This document shows positions 1 through 9,602 of a stretch of 40,932 bases of DNA, piece by piece. Below the pieces are notes generated by a model. The model was not told where the DNA came from and made no database searches. It was given only the letters and a program-made list of their open reading frames with translations. Made by a program: the position numbers and the translations under genes. This stretch comes from a virus. Positions within the stretch are counted from its first letter, which is position 1, and each line of letters starts with the position of its first letter. The stretch lies in IMG/VR virus record IMGVR_UViG_3300025168_000196, positions 1-40,932 of that record, one strand, 5' to 3'.

Positions 1-1
1 T

Positions 2-967
2 AACGTAGTTAATAGTAAAATAGGAACTACCCACTCTAGCTTATGGTCTGCAAGTATCGACCTTAATGTAGCTTCGGCATACGAAGTACCTGCATCTCAT
101 TCAGTGGAATGCTTTCCACTATCACAACATTTTGACGGCGGAGTAGGAAAGTATCATGATGATATTACTACAGGATCAGCTGATAAATCTGGAGTCAGCT
201 GGAGGTATACTAAAGCACAGAGTCAAGTACCCTGGAAACTTCAAGGAGGTTTTCCTGCAGGAGTTACCGGCTCGTATAATGCTACTTATCAAGGTGGTGG
301 ATCTTGGTATACTGGCTCCCTGGGTGTTAATTTAGAGTCAAATCAAAGCTTTGAAACTAACGATGATCTAGATATAAGAATGGACGTTACTAATGCTGTA
401 AAACTTCATTATAGCGGTACTCTTTCAAATAATGGATTTATATTAAAGTTTGAAGACGGTATAGAATTCAATACAAGTGCATCTATACGAACTAAATACT
501 ACAGTGCTAATACCAATACCATATACCCTCCATCTTTAACATTTACTTGGGATGATCAAAGCTATGTAACAGGAAGCTTAAGTGTACTAGATGACCCAAC
601 GGCTCATATAAAAATTACAAATAATATAGGAAGATACCCAGATGTAGGTAAACAGAGATTTAGATTACTATCTAGACCTAAATACCCTATCAGAACCTTT
701 ACGACAGGTAGTATATATAGAACTAACTATGCGTTAAATAGCGGTTCTGTCTATGCTTTAAAAGATGAATATACTGAAGAATTAGTTATACCCTTTAATG
801 ATAGATATACGAAAATAAGCTGCGATAGTACTGGACCTTTCCTCGACCTATACCTAGACGGATTACAACCAGAAAGGTACTATAGAATATTAGTACGCTC
901 TGAAATAGATGGAACAACATGTACTTTTGATGATGCTAACATGTTTAAAGTAGTAAGAAATGCATAA
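2..967 (+). CDS. Phage structural (tail/baseplate) protein, 5'-partial
   Basis: The reading frame is open from base 2 with no stop, so the gene begins upstream of the window; the in-frame GTG at 104 is unlikely to be the real start. At least 321 residues are visible. The protein is rich in Ser, Thr, Gly and Tyr with many beta-type segments and repeated 'TGS' steps, as in the next structural genes. The last part contains 'RFRLLSRPKYPIRTF' and 'LDGLQPERYYRILVRSEIDG', which look like a fibronectin-like beta-sandwich ending in 'FKVVRN'. No enzymatic motif is seen. It overlaps the next gene by 8 bases, so they are probably translationally coupled. A tail or baseplate role is inferred from composition and neighbours only. 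Confidence 0.6.
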   Translation, partial: NVVNSKIGTTHSSLWSASIDLNVASAYEVPASHSVECFPLSQHFDGGVGKYHDDITTGSADKSGVSWRYTKAQSQVPWKLQGGFPAGVTGSYNATYQGGGSWYTGSLGVNLESNQSFETNDDLDIRMDVTNAVKLHYSGTLSNNGFILKFEDGIEFNTSASIRTKYYSANTNTIYPPSLTFTWDDQSYVTGSLSVLDDPTAHIKITNNIGRYPDVGKQRFRLLSRPKYPIRTFTTGSIYRTNYALNSGSVYALKDEYTEELVIPFNDRYTKISCDSTGPFLDLYLDGLQPERYYRILVRSEIDGTTCTFDDANMFKVVRNA

Positions 968-1316
968 CGTAAGGTTAAATAAAAAAGTATTTAAAAAAGA
1001 AGAATTAGAAAAGTCTATAGATAGCTCTTTTAAAACTTTTGTAGATGAGGTTGAAGAAGATAACGACACAGTAGCGGAATTTTTTAGACTATATGATAAA
1101 TTGATGTATGAAATACCGGCCGAAGGTTCTTCTAATTCTCACGAATATTTAATTAGAGAAAGCTCTAAATTAGTACAGTTAGAAAAAGATGATACTGAAA
1201 TACAGCCATTACTTGACGAAATTACAAATCTAAGAACTAGGTTATTAGAAATGAATGTAGAGAATGTAGAAAGTATAAACGAACTAACACAAGATATTAA
1301 CAAGCAAATTAAATAA
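960..1316 (+). CDS. Small coiled-coil protein in the tail gene cluster
   Basis: A 118-residue, highly charged, helical protein. Residues 10-45 and 75-118 have heptad-like Leu/Ile spacing ('LLDEITNLRTRLLEMNVENV'), suggesting a coiled coil. No signal peptide, membrane segment or catalytic motif is visible. It sits between two large structural genes, overlaps the upstream gene by 8 bases and ends just before the TTG start of the next gene. A small baseplate component or assembly chaperone would fit, but the family is not recognised. Confidence 0.55.
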   Translation: MHNVRLNKKVFKKEELEKSIDSSFKTFVDEVEEDNDTVAEFFRLYDKLMYEIPAEGSSNSHEYLIRESSKLVQLEKDDTEIQPLLDEITNLRTRLLEMNVENVESINELTQDINKQIK

Positions 1317-1317
1317 A

Positions 1318-4300
1318 TTGCCAACAATAAAACATAATATAATACCAGTTGACCCAATAGGATTAGAAGAATTTTCTAATGACGATATTAAGGTTGTTGA
1401 AGCTTTTAATATTAACACTACTTTTGATGCATTTCAACATAAAATTGAATTACATGTTTATACAGAAGATAATCAACTTATAGATTCTTATTACGATTAT
1501 AGAAACGAAAAGTTTCTACAAGGTAGTCAAACCGCTGGCACAACAGGAGCATCAGAACTTACTTTAGACCCAAAAGCAGATGCTGAAAGACTAGGTTACA
1601 CTTACGGAGGTATAAACTTTGTATATAATTTTCTAGATAATCTTTATAGTGAAACAGGCAGAGGAGGAGAGTTCTTTATAGAAGAGATATCTGAAGATAG
1701 AACTGAAATACGATTACTTACTAATCAAATAGAAGAAGAAGTTTTAATAAACTATACAGAGAAAATTAAAGAAGACATTAAATCTACTTCCTACTTTAAT
1801 GAGTTTAGGCTCAACGTAAAAAACAACGACCTTCTCATTGGTATAAATATAGATATACAGGACTATAGAGACTACAAGTCTGTTATAATAAAACTTTATG
1901 AACCTCTACCCTCAGAGTACTCTTTAAAAGAGCTTCTTACCATTGAAAGAATAATATCAAATACAGTAGCATTTAAAATTGATACAGTAATAACACCTGA
2001 TGAAATTAATGTTCCGTACCTTAAAGGTCCAAATTTTAATATAGAAGAAGCTGAAGAACAAAATTCACCAACCGGATTTCTTAACTATAACGATTTATTT
2101 TCTTTTCCTACTAACAACACTTATAGAGAAGTACACAGTAGATTAAACGAAAAAGGAGTTGATATAAGTATAAGGTATAACGACTTTTCTAACTTTACTC
2201 AATTTAGTTCTGTAGAAGAAAGAGTAAGGAATTTTCAATATAAACTCAACCTTATTGAAACATATCAATCACAGTCAGACGTCGTCTCTAATATAGTAGG
2301 CGCGGCTACTGGCTCTAGATTTCTTACTGGTAGTTCAGTATTCTATGAAAACAAAATTAATACCATAGTAGATAATTTTGATCATTACGATAGACATCTT
2401 TATTATGAATCAGGCTCTACTTCTTGGCCCAAACAAGTACCTAGCAATAAGCCTTATACACAAGCAACAGGTTCTGCTACCGGTTCATTTTTCGCAGAAC
2501 TTCTTTTATCAGCAAGTAATTTTGATCAAACAAACGAAAGCCAACTACTCAACTCTATACCAGAGTATTTAAGAGAAGATCCTGATAGTATAAACTACAG
2601 TGCCTTTATTAATATGCTAGGGCAGCATTTTGATAATATTTGGGTATATGCAAAAGCCTTATCCGATAAGTACGATAATGATAATAGACTAGAGTACGGT
2701 ATATCTAAAGATTTAGTACACGATACTTTAAGAAACTTTGGAGTAAAAATATACAATAACTTTAGATCAACTGAAGATTTATTTAAAACATTTACCGGTC
2801 AACTATACGCTGGTGAGAGTGAACACCAGACAGTAATATCAGCTTCTAATCAAATAGTCTCTTTAGAAGATTATAGAAAAGACATAACTAAAAGAATATA
2901 TCATAACTTACCTCATCTGCTTAAAACTAAAGGTACAGAAAGAGGATTGAAAGCACTAATAGCCTCATTCGGTGTACCTACTGATAGTAATTTAGATATT
3001 ACTAATTCCGATACATATAATATACCCGGTTTATATGTAAGAACTATAGGAGGAAAATTAACCTCAGGAAGTGTGAACTTTGGACCATCCACTGAAACTA
3101 CCTCTTCTATAGCTAAAATTAAAGTAGACAACACAGGCAGTATAGTAGACGGCAACACTTTATCTCAATATGTTTCTGTTATAAACAGGGATAATAAATA
3201 TTCAGACGACATACATACTATAGAGGTAGGATTTTCTCCTACATATCTACTAAATGAAAAAATAGTAAGCGCGTCAGGTTTGGCATATAATATCGATGAT
3301 TATATAGGTAACCCTAAAGATGCACATTCAAGCAGCTATGCTACATTAGTAAGCCATTCCAAAGCATTAATGGCACCTGAAGTAATCACTTCGAGTTCTT
3401 ACAGTGCAGTAGGAGACGGGTTTAAGGTATCACAAGTTACTAGGCTTAACTACGGTAGTGCCGGAAACTATACTACTGCGTTCATAATGAGCGGTTCCCC
3501 GGGACCTACTGGCAGTAGCTATATTTACAGTACTAACAGAATAAGTAATTCTACAGATGCAGATATACCAACCGGTAGTAACGGTATTAATAGGTATATG
3601 AAAAAACTAGGTGGTGGATTTGTTGAAATAGTTTCTTCATCAAGGTATCAATCTGTATTTAACCTAACAAGTGGAACAATTGCAGGAACACTAGCTTCGT
3701 CAGGTAGTAACATAATTAACATACATCTTGATAGTGGTTCATTTAGTGGAGCAATGAATTTCGGTGCTGGAGCTAATATATATACTAGCCAATCATTTAC
3801 AGATGGACAATACACATCTTCTATAGATGGTCAAGTAATAAATAAAGTGTACCAATACGGTAAATGGTGGCCACCTGGTAGCTTAGAGTTTAGTGATATG
3901 TCTGCAACTGCTTCTGGAAGTCAAGTTAAAGCTATAGAAGTATCAGGAGGCCCTTATAGTTTCCCAGCAGGGACTAAGTTCCAAACCACAATGCAGCAAA
4001 TTACTATTCAACATGCTGATAAAATAGACACCACTATTCATACTGTATCAGGTTCACAGTCAGGTACTGCAGGTAACTGGTTCTCTTATGCGTTGAATGA
4101 AACTAGCACAGGAAACGGGCTACTTAGCTCCCCCTATAGTTCTCACCACTATGGTGAATTTGTAAGGTCTCTTAAGTTTTACGACAACGTACTATTTAAG
4201 ATGATAAAAGATTTTGTACCTGCTAGGTCTAATATTAATAGCGGTATAATAATTAAACCACATTTACTAGAAAGAAATAAACTTAAACAAGTAAAAGGTT

Positions 4301-5592
4301 CATTTACAAATAACATATATACCGGATCTATAGACACTAATAATACTACTGGTAGCTCAGGAGGATCTTTTTTAGACAACCTAGGTCATGAACTTAAAAC
4401 ACCTCTTACTGCTAGCTATAGCCATAGTATAGTTACTCCACTAGGAGAAGCAAACTATACATACCACTTAAAAGAAAGAGCAAGATATGATGGAGAATTA
4501 AGCGGTAGTGTAATAAAAATAGTATCTAGAGATGGAGATTTAAATGATAGTAACGAATGGAAATACAAAAATATTTCGACTGTATCCTATATGGGTGAAT
4601 TAGTAGAATTAGTAACATGTCCTACGATAGACAGCTTAACATCATCAGGATCTAAAATATTAGCATTTACCGGTTCAGCAAATATTAATCACGTAAATAA
4701 CAACCTATCTGGTGGATTCGTTTATGGCACAAGCTTTAACCCAACTATAGCTAATACAACAGTTTATGTTTCTAATCAAAAAGGACCATATACTTCATCT
4801 GCACTTTCAGTACCAGCCGTGGGCACTTACTATGTTAGAGGCTTTGTAAGCTCAAGTAACTGTGGAATAGCTTATACATCACAGAGCTCTGTTACATTTA
4901 CATGCCCAACAGTTTCAGACCCACTTGCTTCTAGTATAAGCAGTCAATCTATGAACGTAACTGCAAATATGTTATCTGCAGGAACAGGAGATCTGAGAGC
5001 TAGAGGATTTATATACGGAACTGCTAGTGCTGGAGTAACAAGTATGTATTCAGGAGAGTATCAATTCATTACTAGTAACTCACTAGCAAGTAATACTCTA
5101 GAAGGTTTTTCTGCTACATTAACAGGAAGTGGCGTATTAGATAGTTCTAGCACTTACTATGTTAGATCATTCTTATCTTCTTCTATCTGTGTAGACTACG
5201 GAGATAATATACTAACTACAGGAACCTCAGGTAGTGCTTCTTCTGGTTCATTTATGCAGTTTGGTGGTTCTGAAATAGAAAGTATACCTAAAGTATGCCC
5301 TGCAGTTGCAGAATTAGATCTGATGTTAGAAGAAAGTTATTACTTCGTAACTGATACTATACCAGGTAGACCATACCCAGCTGTAGGTGATGAAGTATTT
5401 GCTCAGAACCAAGATAACTCTAACACTCCAGGAGACCCTGCAATAGCAACAACAGGAAAAGAGTATATTAAGATAGCGACAACATTAGACGATAACGGTG
5501 AACACTTTGGTCAGCCAGGTAGTGATAACAACTTAATAAGAGTAAATGGGTTAGGTGTAGTAATAGGATACGCTAACTGTGATGATTTTTAA
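1318..5592 (+). CDS. Large tail/baseplate protein with fibronectin-like repeats
   Basis: A 1424-residue protein starting at TTG 1318, two bases after the previous stop; no nearby ATG fits. Residues about 415-555 carry 'IPEYLREDPDSINYSAFINM' and 'LPHLLKTKGTERGLKALIAS', helical segments of a kind I associate with phage tail-assembly proteins (P2 gpI-like/baseplate); this link is from memory of the family. The middle is a long Ser/Gly/Thr-rich beta region resembling a concanavalin-type or fibre segment. Residues about 1101-1290 hold two imperfect repeats that each begin with Cys-Pro and end in 'TYYVRGF'/'TYYVRSF', like fibronectin-type repeats of Bacteroidota surface proteins. A third Cys-Pro at 1327 starts an acidic tail. 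Probably a baseplate or adhesin-like tail component. Confidence 0.7.
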   Translation: MPTIKHNIIPVDPIGLEEFSNDDIKVVEAFNINTTFDAFQHKIELHVYTEDNQLIDSYYDYRNEKFLQGSQTAGTTGASELTLDPKADAERLGYTYGGINFVYNFLDNLYSETGRGGEFFIEEISEDRTEIRLLTNQIEEEVLINYTEKIKEDIKSTSYFNEFRLNVKNNDLLIGINIDIQDYRDYKSVIIKLYEPLPSEYSLKELLTIERIISNTVAFKIDTVITPDEINVPYLKGPNFNIEEAEEQNSPTGFLNYNDLFSFPTNNTYREVHSRLNEKGVDISIRYNDFSNFTQFSSVEERVRNFQYKLNLIETYQSQSDVVSNIVGAATGSRFLTGSSVFYENKINTIVDNFDHYDRHLYYESGSTSWPKQVPSNKPYTQATGSATGSFFAELLLSASNFDQTNESQLLNSIPEYLREDPDSINYSAFINMLGQHFDNIWVYAKALSDKYDNDNRLEYGISKDLVHDTLRNFGVKIYNNFRSTEDLFKTFTGQLYAGESEHQTVISASNQIVSLEDYRKDITKRIYHNLPHLLKTKGTERGLKALIASFGVPTDSNLDITNSDTYNIPGLYVRTIGGKLTSGSVNFGPSTETTSSIAKIKVDNTGSIVDGNTLSQYVSVINRDNKYSDDIHTIEVGFSPTYLLNEKIVSASGLAYNIDDYIGNPKDAHSSSYATLVSHSKALMAPEVITSSSYSAVGDGFKVSQVTRLNYGSAGNYTTAFIMSGSPGPTGSSYIYSTNRISNSTDADIPTGSNGINRYMKKLGGGFVEIVSSSRYQSVFNLTSGTIAGTLASSGSNIINIHLDSGSFSGAMNFGAGANIYTSQSFTDGQYTSSIDGQVINKVYQYGKWWPPGSLEFSDMSATASGSQVKAIEVSGGPYSFPAGTKFQTTMQQITIQHADKIDTTIHTVSGSQSGTAGNWFSYALNETSTGNGLLSSPYSSHHYGEFVRSLKFYDNVLFKMIKDFVPARSNINSGIIIKPHLLERNKLKQVKGSFTNNIYTGSIDTNNTTGSSGGSFLDNLGHELKTPLTASYSHSIVTPLGEANYTYHLKERARYDGELSGSVIKIVSRDGDLNDSNEWKYKNISTVSYMGELVELVTCPTIDSLTSSGSKILAFTGSANINHVNNNLSGGFVYGTSFNPTIANTTVYVSNQKGPYTSSALSVPAVGTYYVRGFVSSSNCGIAYTSQSSVTFTCPTVSDPLASSISSQSMNVTANMLSAGTGDLRARGFIYGTASAGVTSMYSGEYQFITSNSLASNTLEGFSATLTGSGVLDSSSTYYVRSFLSSSICVDYGDNILTTGTSGSASSGSFMQFGGSEIESIPKVCPAVAELDLMLEESYYFVTDTIPGRPYPAVGDEVFAQNQDNSNTPGDPAIATTGKEYIKIATTLDDNGEHFGQPGSDNNLIRVNGLGVVIGYANCDDF
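4618..5220 (+). repeat. Two tandem fibronectin-like protein repeats
   Basis: Within the 1424-residue protein, residues 1101-1195 and 1196-1290 align by eye. Both start with Cys-Pro-Thr, have a central 'GFVYGT'/'GFIYGT' strand and end with 'STYYVRSF' or 'GTYYVRGF' followed by 'SSS' and Cys. The repeats are diverged at DNA level, so this is domain duplication rather than a recent tandem copy. The pattern resembles the 'RG(F/V)xYG...TYYVRAY' repeats common in Bacteroidota extracellular proteins. Confidence 0.55.
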
Positions 5593-5602
5593 ATAAAGGA
5601 AT

Positions 5603-6829
5603 ATGGCACAACAGAGTTTAATAGGATTTAAAACAACAACACCAGATGTAGGTGAAGCAAGATTTTTATGGTCTGCATCTACTGGTCCGGACTCTTCTGT
5701 AACAGCATCAGTAATAGGGATGACAATCAGTATATATGATTGTAGTTCAACACCAAGAACTGATGCAATAGCAAATCTTACAAGCTTTACGATAGGAGAT
5801 GAAACACTTACTCTAATAGACAGAGAACCTTATAGTAGTTACTACTACTACGACGTAAGCCCCACTATTACTACCGGGTCGCTTGCTGATTATGAATCAG
5901 TATGTACTCTTACTAGTCTAACACCCCCACCTAAAATTGATACATTTAGAAACAGTCCATTTAATCCTGCTTTCAATAATGCATTGAAATTAAGAAGAAT
6001 ACAAAGAACTGGTTCACTAACAGCTGGTGGAAGCGGTATATATGAATTAGACAAAAAAGGAGATCAACTAGTACCTCAAAATCTTGAATCAGTTTTAAAC
6101 GGTTCAGCTACTACTGCATCGTTCCAAGAATCAAATCTTTATGCTAAGTCCTGGACTCTGCCTAGATATGAAGGTAGTAAGTTAAATAGTGGAAGTTTAT
6201 TTTTTAATGACCCCGCTTTATCGTTTACTCCATTTAAAGGAGTTAAATTTCCTTTACTAGAATCATCTAGCTTTATACGCTCTCAAGCCTATGCTGACTT
6301 AGATATTGATGACTTCTTTTTTAATCCTCCTTATAACTATATAAGAGGTTTATATGAACAAGGTAGTACACGTCCTTACCCACCATCAGCTCAACCCGTA
6401 TATGAGTTTATCGATAACGAATATAAAAGGATTACTAAATCTAAAATATATATACCAGGGACCGATGATATAATTAAATTATTGGACTATCAAGTTCAAT
6501 ACGAACCAAGACCAGTAAGCGGTTCTACTCATAGTGTTGCAAGCGGAGATAATATATTTACAGTACAAATAGAAACAACTAAAAACGTTGAATATTACGG
6601 TTTCTATAGTTCCAGCGGAGTAAGACATGGTACTATAGAATTGAGACCTCTTACTTCTGATGTTATATATGTAAGTGGATCTTACGTAGGGCCGCCAATT
6701 GATGCTTATGCTTTAGATGTAGGATCAATCTATAGATCTAATACACATCCAATATTTAGCCTTAGTGGACCAGGGTTAGATCCAAAAACATTTATCAATA
6801 TACTATCATCGTCTAACAACCTATCTTAA
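5603..6829 (+). CDS. Phage structural protein of unknown family
   Basis: A 408-residue protein. The ATG at 5603 has one of the few Shine-Dalgarno-like stretches here (AAGGA, about 5 bases upstream). The N-terminal ~110 residues are Ser/Thr-rich and beta-like. The middle contains 'FRNSPFNPAFNNALKLRRIQ' and aromatic-rich segments ('DDFFFNPPYNYIRGLYEQ'). The last ~120 residues look like a beta domain with 'YYGFYSSSGVRHGTIELRPL'. No enzymatic signature or signal peptide is seen. Its place between tail genes and its composition suggest a virion tail or baseplate component. The family is not recognised. Confidence 0.6.
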   Translation: MAQQSLIGFKTTTPDVGEARFLWSASTGPDSSVTASVIGMTISIYDCSSTPRTDAIANLTSFTIGDETLTLIDREPYSSYYYYDVSPTITTGSLADYESVCTLTSLTPPPKIDTFRNSPFNPAFNNALKLRRIQRTGSLTAGGSGIYELDKKGDQLVPQNLESVLNGSATTASFQESNLYAKSWTLPRYEGSKLNSGSLFFNDPALSFTPFKGVKFPLLESSSFIRSQAYADLDIDDFFFNPPYNYIRGLYEQGSTRPYPPSAQPVYEFIDNEYKRITKSKIYIPGTDDIIKLLDYQVQYEPRPVSGSTHSVASGDNIFTVQIETTKNVEYYGFYSSSGVRHGTIELRPLTSDVIYVSGSYVGPPIDAYALDVGSIYRSNTHPIFSLSGPGLDPKTFINILSSSNNLS

Positions 6830-6844
6830 AACATAATTTTAATA

Positions 6845-6852
6845 TATTTATA
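6845..6852 (+). promoter_or_regulatory. TATTTATA intergenic element (site 1 of 6)
   Basis: TATTTATA lies in the 40-base gap before the ATG at 6870, ending 17 bases upstream of it. The same octamer occurs in five other intergenic gaps at 10-17 bases from a start codon, which suggests a promoter-type AT element. It is the reverse complement of the T4 late promoter box TATAAATA, so its orientation and function are uncertain. Confidence 0.4.
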
Positions 6853-6869
6853 TAAAAGAACAAAATCAA

Positions 6870-7532
6870 ATGGGATATTTAAACAACAGTGTCGTAACAG
6901 TCGATGCTATCTTAACAAAAAAAGGAAGAGAACTTCTAGCAAGAGGAGATGGATCCTTTAAAATTACACAATTTGCATTAGCAGACGATGAAATAGACTA
7001 CACTCTATATAACCCAGATCACGCTTCAGGGTCAGCTTTCTACGGACAAGCTTTAGAAAATATGCCTCTGCTTGAAGCATTTCCAGATGAAACTCAAGTT
7101 ATGAAATATAAGCTAGCTACTCTACCAAGAGGTACATCAAAACTACCTTTATTAGAAGCTGGATATGCATCAATAAGCTTAAGACAAGGAGCATCTCTTG
7201 CTATTACTCCTCAAACCTTAAATTATTTAGGTGCAACTTCTACTTTTGAAGCAGGAGGGTATACTGCAACTATTGCAGATGCTAGAGTATTATCAAACTT
7301 TACTGGAGTTGGAGTAAACACAGAAGAAGCAGAAAGACTAAATACTAAGACAACACTTGGTACTAACGTTTCTAAGACAGTATTAGGAACATCTATTAAC
7401 CTCACAGCTACTACGGTAAATACATTATTCGGAGCATCTAAAACTACCTTACAGACAACAGTCACATTAATAGGAAGAGATAGTGGTGCAAGAGTAAGCA
7501 TACCGGTAACTATAACAAAAGTAAATAATTAA
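6870..7532 (+). CDS. Conserved phage structural protein (tail/baseplate)
   Basis: A 220-residue protein beginning 'MGYLNNSVVTVDAILTKKGR'. The N-terminal block ('GRELLARGDGSFKITQFALA', 'DDEIDYTLYNPDHASGSAFY') resembles a small structural protein I have seen in marine T4-like phages, where its precise role is not established. The last ~90 residues are Thr/Val-rich beta sequence. No catalytic motif is seen. It follows a TATTTATA element and may head a transcription unit with the next tail genes, the first of which starts 3 bases after its stop. Confidence 0.6.
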   Translation: MGYLNNSVVTVDAILTKKGRELLARGDGSFKITQFALADDEIDYTLYNPDHASGSAFYGQALENMPLLEAFPDETQVMKYKLATLPRGTSKLPLLEAGYASISLRQGASLAITPQTLNYLGATSTFEAGGYTATIADARVLSNFTGVGVNTEEAERLNTKTTLGTNVSKTVLGTSINLTATTVNTLFGASKTTLQTTVTLIGRDSGARVSIPVTITKVNN

Positions 7533-7534
7533 TT

Positions 7535-8548
7535 ATGTCATATAGAAGATTTGATAACGACGACATAGTTGTAAGTGCTGACTCAATAACATCCCCTTGT
7601 TGGACTAATAACACAGTAACTCTTACATCTTTTTTTACATCTAGTACACAAACTACTGCAGATAGTGGTAAGTATTACTATTATGTATATAACAGTACAA
7701 GTGCTGACTCTCAAGAAATACAATTTGCTTTAGCATATGGAAATAGATTAGGAAGCGGATCAACACTATACGATCAAGGTATAACAGGAAAATCATATAG
7801 CTCTACAGTATATGGACAATTTAGAACACTCATAAATGGTGATGAAGATACTGATTTTACTTTTGATGTAAGCAGTACTATTTCTACACCTAATAGTATT
7901 TACGCTCTATCCTTACAAAGAGCAAGATATAAAGAAAAAGCATTACCAGGCTCTCTATTATTGAAACTCTCAGGCTCTGGAGGTATTCTAAGCTTAACCG
8001 ATAATAGTAAAAATTTAGCTACAGATACTTTTGTAGATGCAGGTAGAGTATATAGCTTATATGCCGGCTCATCAGCAGGAGTTGTTAGCTCAACAACAAA
8101 AGAATACGGAAAATTATTTCCAGATATTGGGACTATCATACTAAACGGAGACTTATTAGACCAAGAAGGATTCTTAAGTGGATCAGGACTTAATTCTTCT
8201 ATTAATACCGGTAGTAATACAGCAGCATCTATTAGTAATATAAAACCAATGGTAGAAGCAATAGAAGACGGTGCAGAATTTACTTTAAGAGCTGACGAAA
8301 CTCTTTCTTCTAACTTTATATTTGTAAGAGCAAGAAACTCTGAGTTTAACTATTCAACTAACCCTTCAAACATTACAGGATCAGGAGAATTAAGGCACGG
8401 AGTAATGATAGATAATCCACAATCTTACATAACACAAGTAGGACTATATAACGACAGTAATGATTTAATAGCAGTAGCTAAACTCTCTACTCCTTTATTA
8501 AAAGACTTTACAAAAGAGTCGTTAATACGAATCAAGCTTGACTATTAA
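7535..8548 (+). CDS. Tail/baseplate structural protein, paralogue of the next gene
   Basis: A 337-residue Ser/Thr/Tyr-rich protein. Its last ~60 residues ('SEFNYSTNPS', 'YITQVGLYNDSNDLIAVAKL', ending 'IRIKLDY') closely match the end of the following 349-residue protein ('YEFNHTLNPT', 'YITSVGLYNDVNELIAIAKL', 'IQVKLDI'), whereas the N-terminal parts differ. This points to duplication of a C-terminal docking or assembly module, with N-terminal parts diverging. No enzymatic motif is visible. It starts 3 bases after the previous stop. A role in the baseplate or at the fibre attachment point is inferred. Confidence 0.6.
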   Translation: MSYRRFDNDDIVVSADSITSPCWTNNTVTLTSFFTSSTQTTADSGKYYYYVYNSTSADSQEIQFALAYGNRLGSGSTLYDQGITGKSYSSTVYGQFRTLINGDEDTDFTFDVSSTISTPNSIYALSLQRARYKEKALPGSLLLKLSGSGGILSLTDNSKNLATDTFVDAGRVYSLYAGSSAGVVSSTTKEYGKLFPDIGTIILNGDLLDQEGFLSGSGLNSSINTGSNTAASISNIKPMVEAIEDGAEFTLRADETLSSNFIFVRARNSEFNYSTNPSNITGSGELRHGVMIDNPQSYITQVGLYNDSNDLIAVAKLSTPLLKDFTKESLIRIKLDY

Positions 8549-8551
8549 TGA

Positions 8552-9601
8552 ATGAGTGCATACAAAAAATTAAAGTCTCAAGATGCATTTGTAACAACAT
8601 ATGTAGCTAAAAAAAACTGGTACTATTCTGGTAGTAACGTTATTAATCTTGCTCCTCTCGGTATACAAGTTCTAGCAGCTGTATCTTCCTCTGCTACCGT
8701 TTACCCAAACGAAGATATAGATTTCGGTCCTGGACAAAGTAATATTACTGGTCAAGGTACATTCAAAGAAGGGCTTACCTATAAAAGTATTGATCAATTA
8801 TACTATAGAAATTATAATAGTTCAAACGGTGCAAGTATACCTCCTTACTATCTTCAACAAGCCATAGCAGGTAACTCAATAACAACTTCTCATACTGCTT
8901 CACTTAATCTCTATGAACACTATGAAACCACAACTAATACACCAGTAGAAGGAATTGAAGCATCAGGCTCAAGGTACTTAAGCTCTTACGCTACTGTTTA
9001 TTCTTTTCCTAGAGAAATAATCGGTACTCATATAGAACCAGGATCGTTTAAAATGATACCTGCTTATAACGCTACAGTTGCAGGTGCACAAGCTGATTAT
9101 GTTGCAACTAATTACGTAGAAGTAGGGTATATAGACGATGCTGATATTGGAGGTGTGGGGTACTTAAACGGCTTAGAAGCTATAGTAGATGATGGAGAAG
9201 GAAACCTAAAGTTAATTAACTCTCTTCAACATACAAATATAGGTAACATTATATACTCTCACGGGCTTGTTATAATAACTAATCCTGACGTTGCATTTTA
9301 TTTCCAAGGTAAACCTGATTTAGGTATACTTACTTGGAAATCTAATCAACCTATTTATACATATAACTACCACGTAAAGGTTTCTGACTATGAATTCAAT
9401 CATACTCTTAACCCAACTGCGCTAACAGGTAGTAATAACAGATTACGAAACAACGTTAACGGGTCAGATTTTCAACCCTACATAACAAGTGTCGGTTTGT
9501 ATAATGATGTGAATGAATTAATAGCTATAGCAAAACTAAGTCAGCCATTACAAAAACCAGCTGATACAGAGTTAACTATACAAGTAAAATTAGATATATA
9601 A
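8552..9601 (+). CDS. Tail/baseplate structural protein, paralogue of the previous gene
   Basis: A 349-residue protein that shares its C-terminal ~70 residues with the preceding 337-residue protein but not its first ~270. The N-terminus ('MSAYKKLKSQDAFVTTYVAK', then 'KNWYYSGSNVI') resembles proteins next to tail fibres in marine phages; this is recollection, not a search result. The ATG at 8552 lies 3 bases after the upstream stop, and an ATG at 8548 is out of frame. The next gene starts one base after its stop, so it is probably translationally coupled to the long tail fibre. Confidence 0.6.
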   Translation: MSAYKKLKSQDAFVTTYVAKKNWYYSGSNVINLAPLGIQVLAAVSSSATVYPNEDIDFGPGQSNITGQGTFKEGLTYKSIDQLYYRNYNSSNGASIPPYYLQQAIAGNSITTSHTASLNLYEHYETTTNTPVEGIEASGSRYLSSYATVYSFPREIIGTHIEPGSFKMIPAYNATVAGAQADYVATNYVEVGYIDDADIGGVGYLNGLEAIVDDGEGNLKLINSLQHTNIGNIIYSHGLVIITNPDVAFYFQGKPDLGILTWKSNQPIYTYNYHVKVSDYEFNHTLNPTALTGSNNRLRNNVNGSDFQPYITSVGLYNDVNELIAIAKLSQPLQKPADTELTIQVKLDI

Positions 9602-9602
9602 G

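Noticed and set aside
104-106. GTG at 104 as the start of the first gene
   Set aside because: The same frame is open to base 2 and reads as the same kind of Ser/Thr-rich protein, so the gene most likely starts upstream of the window.
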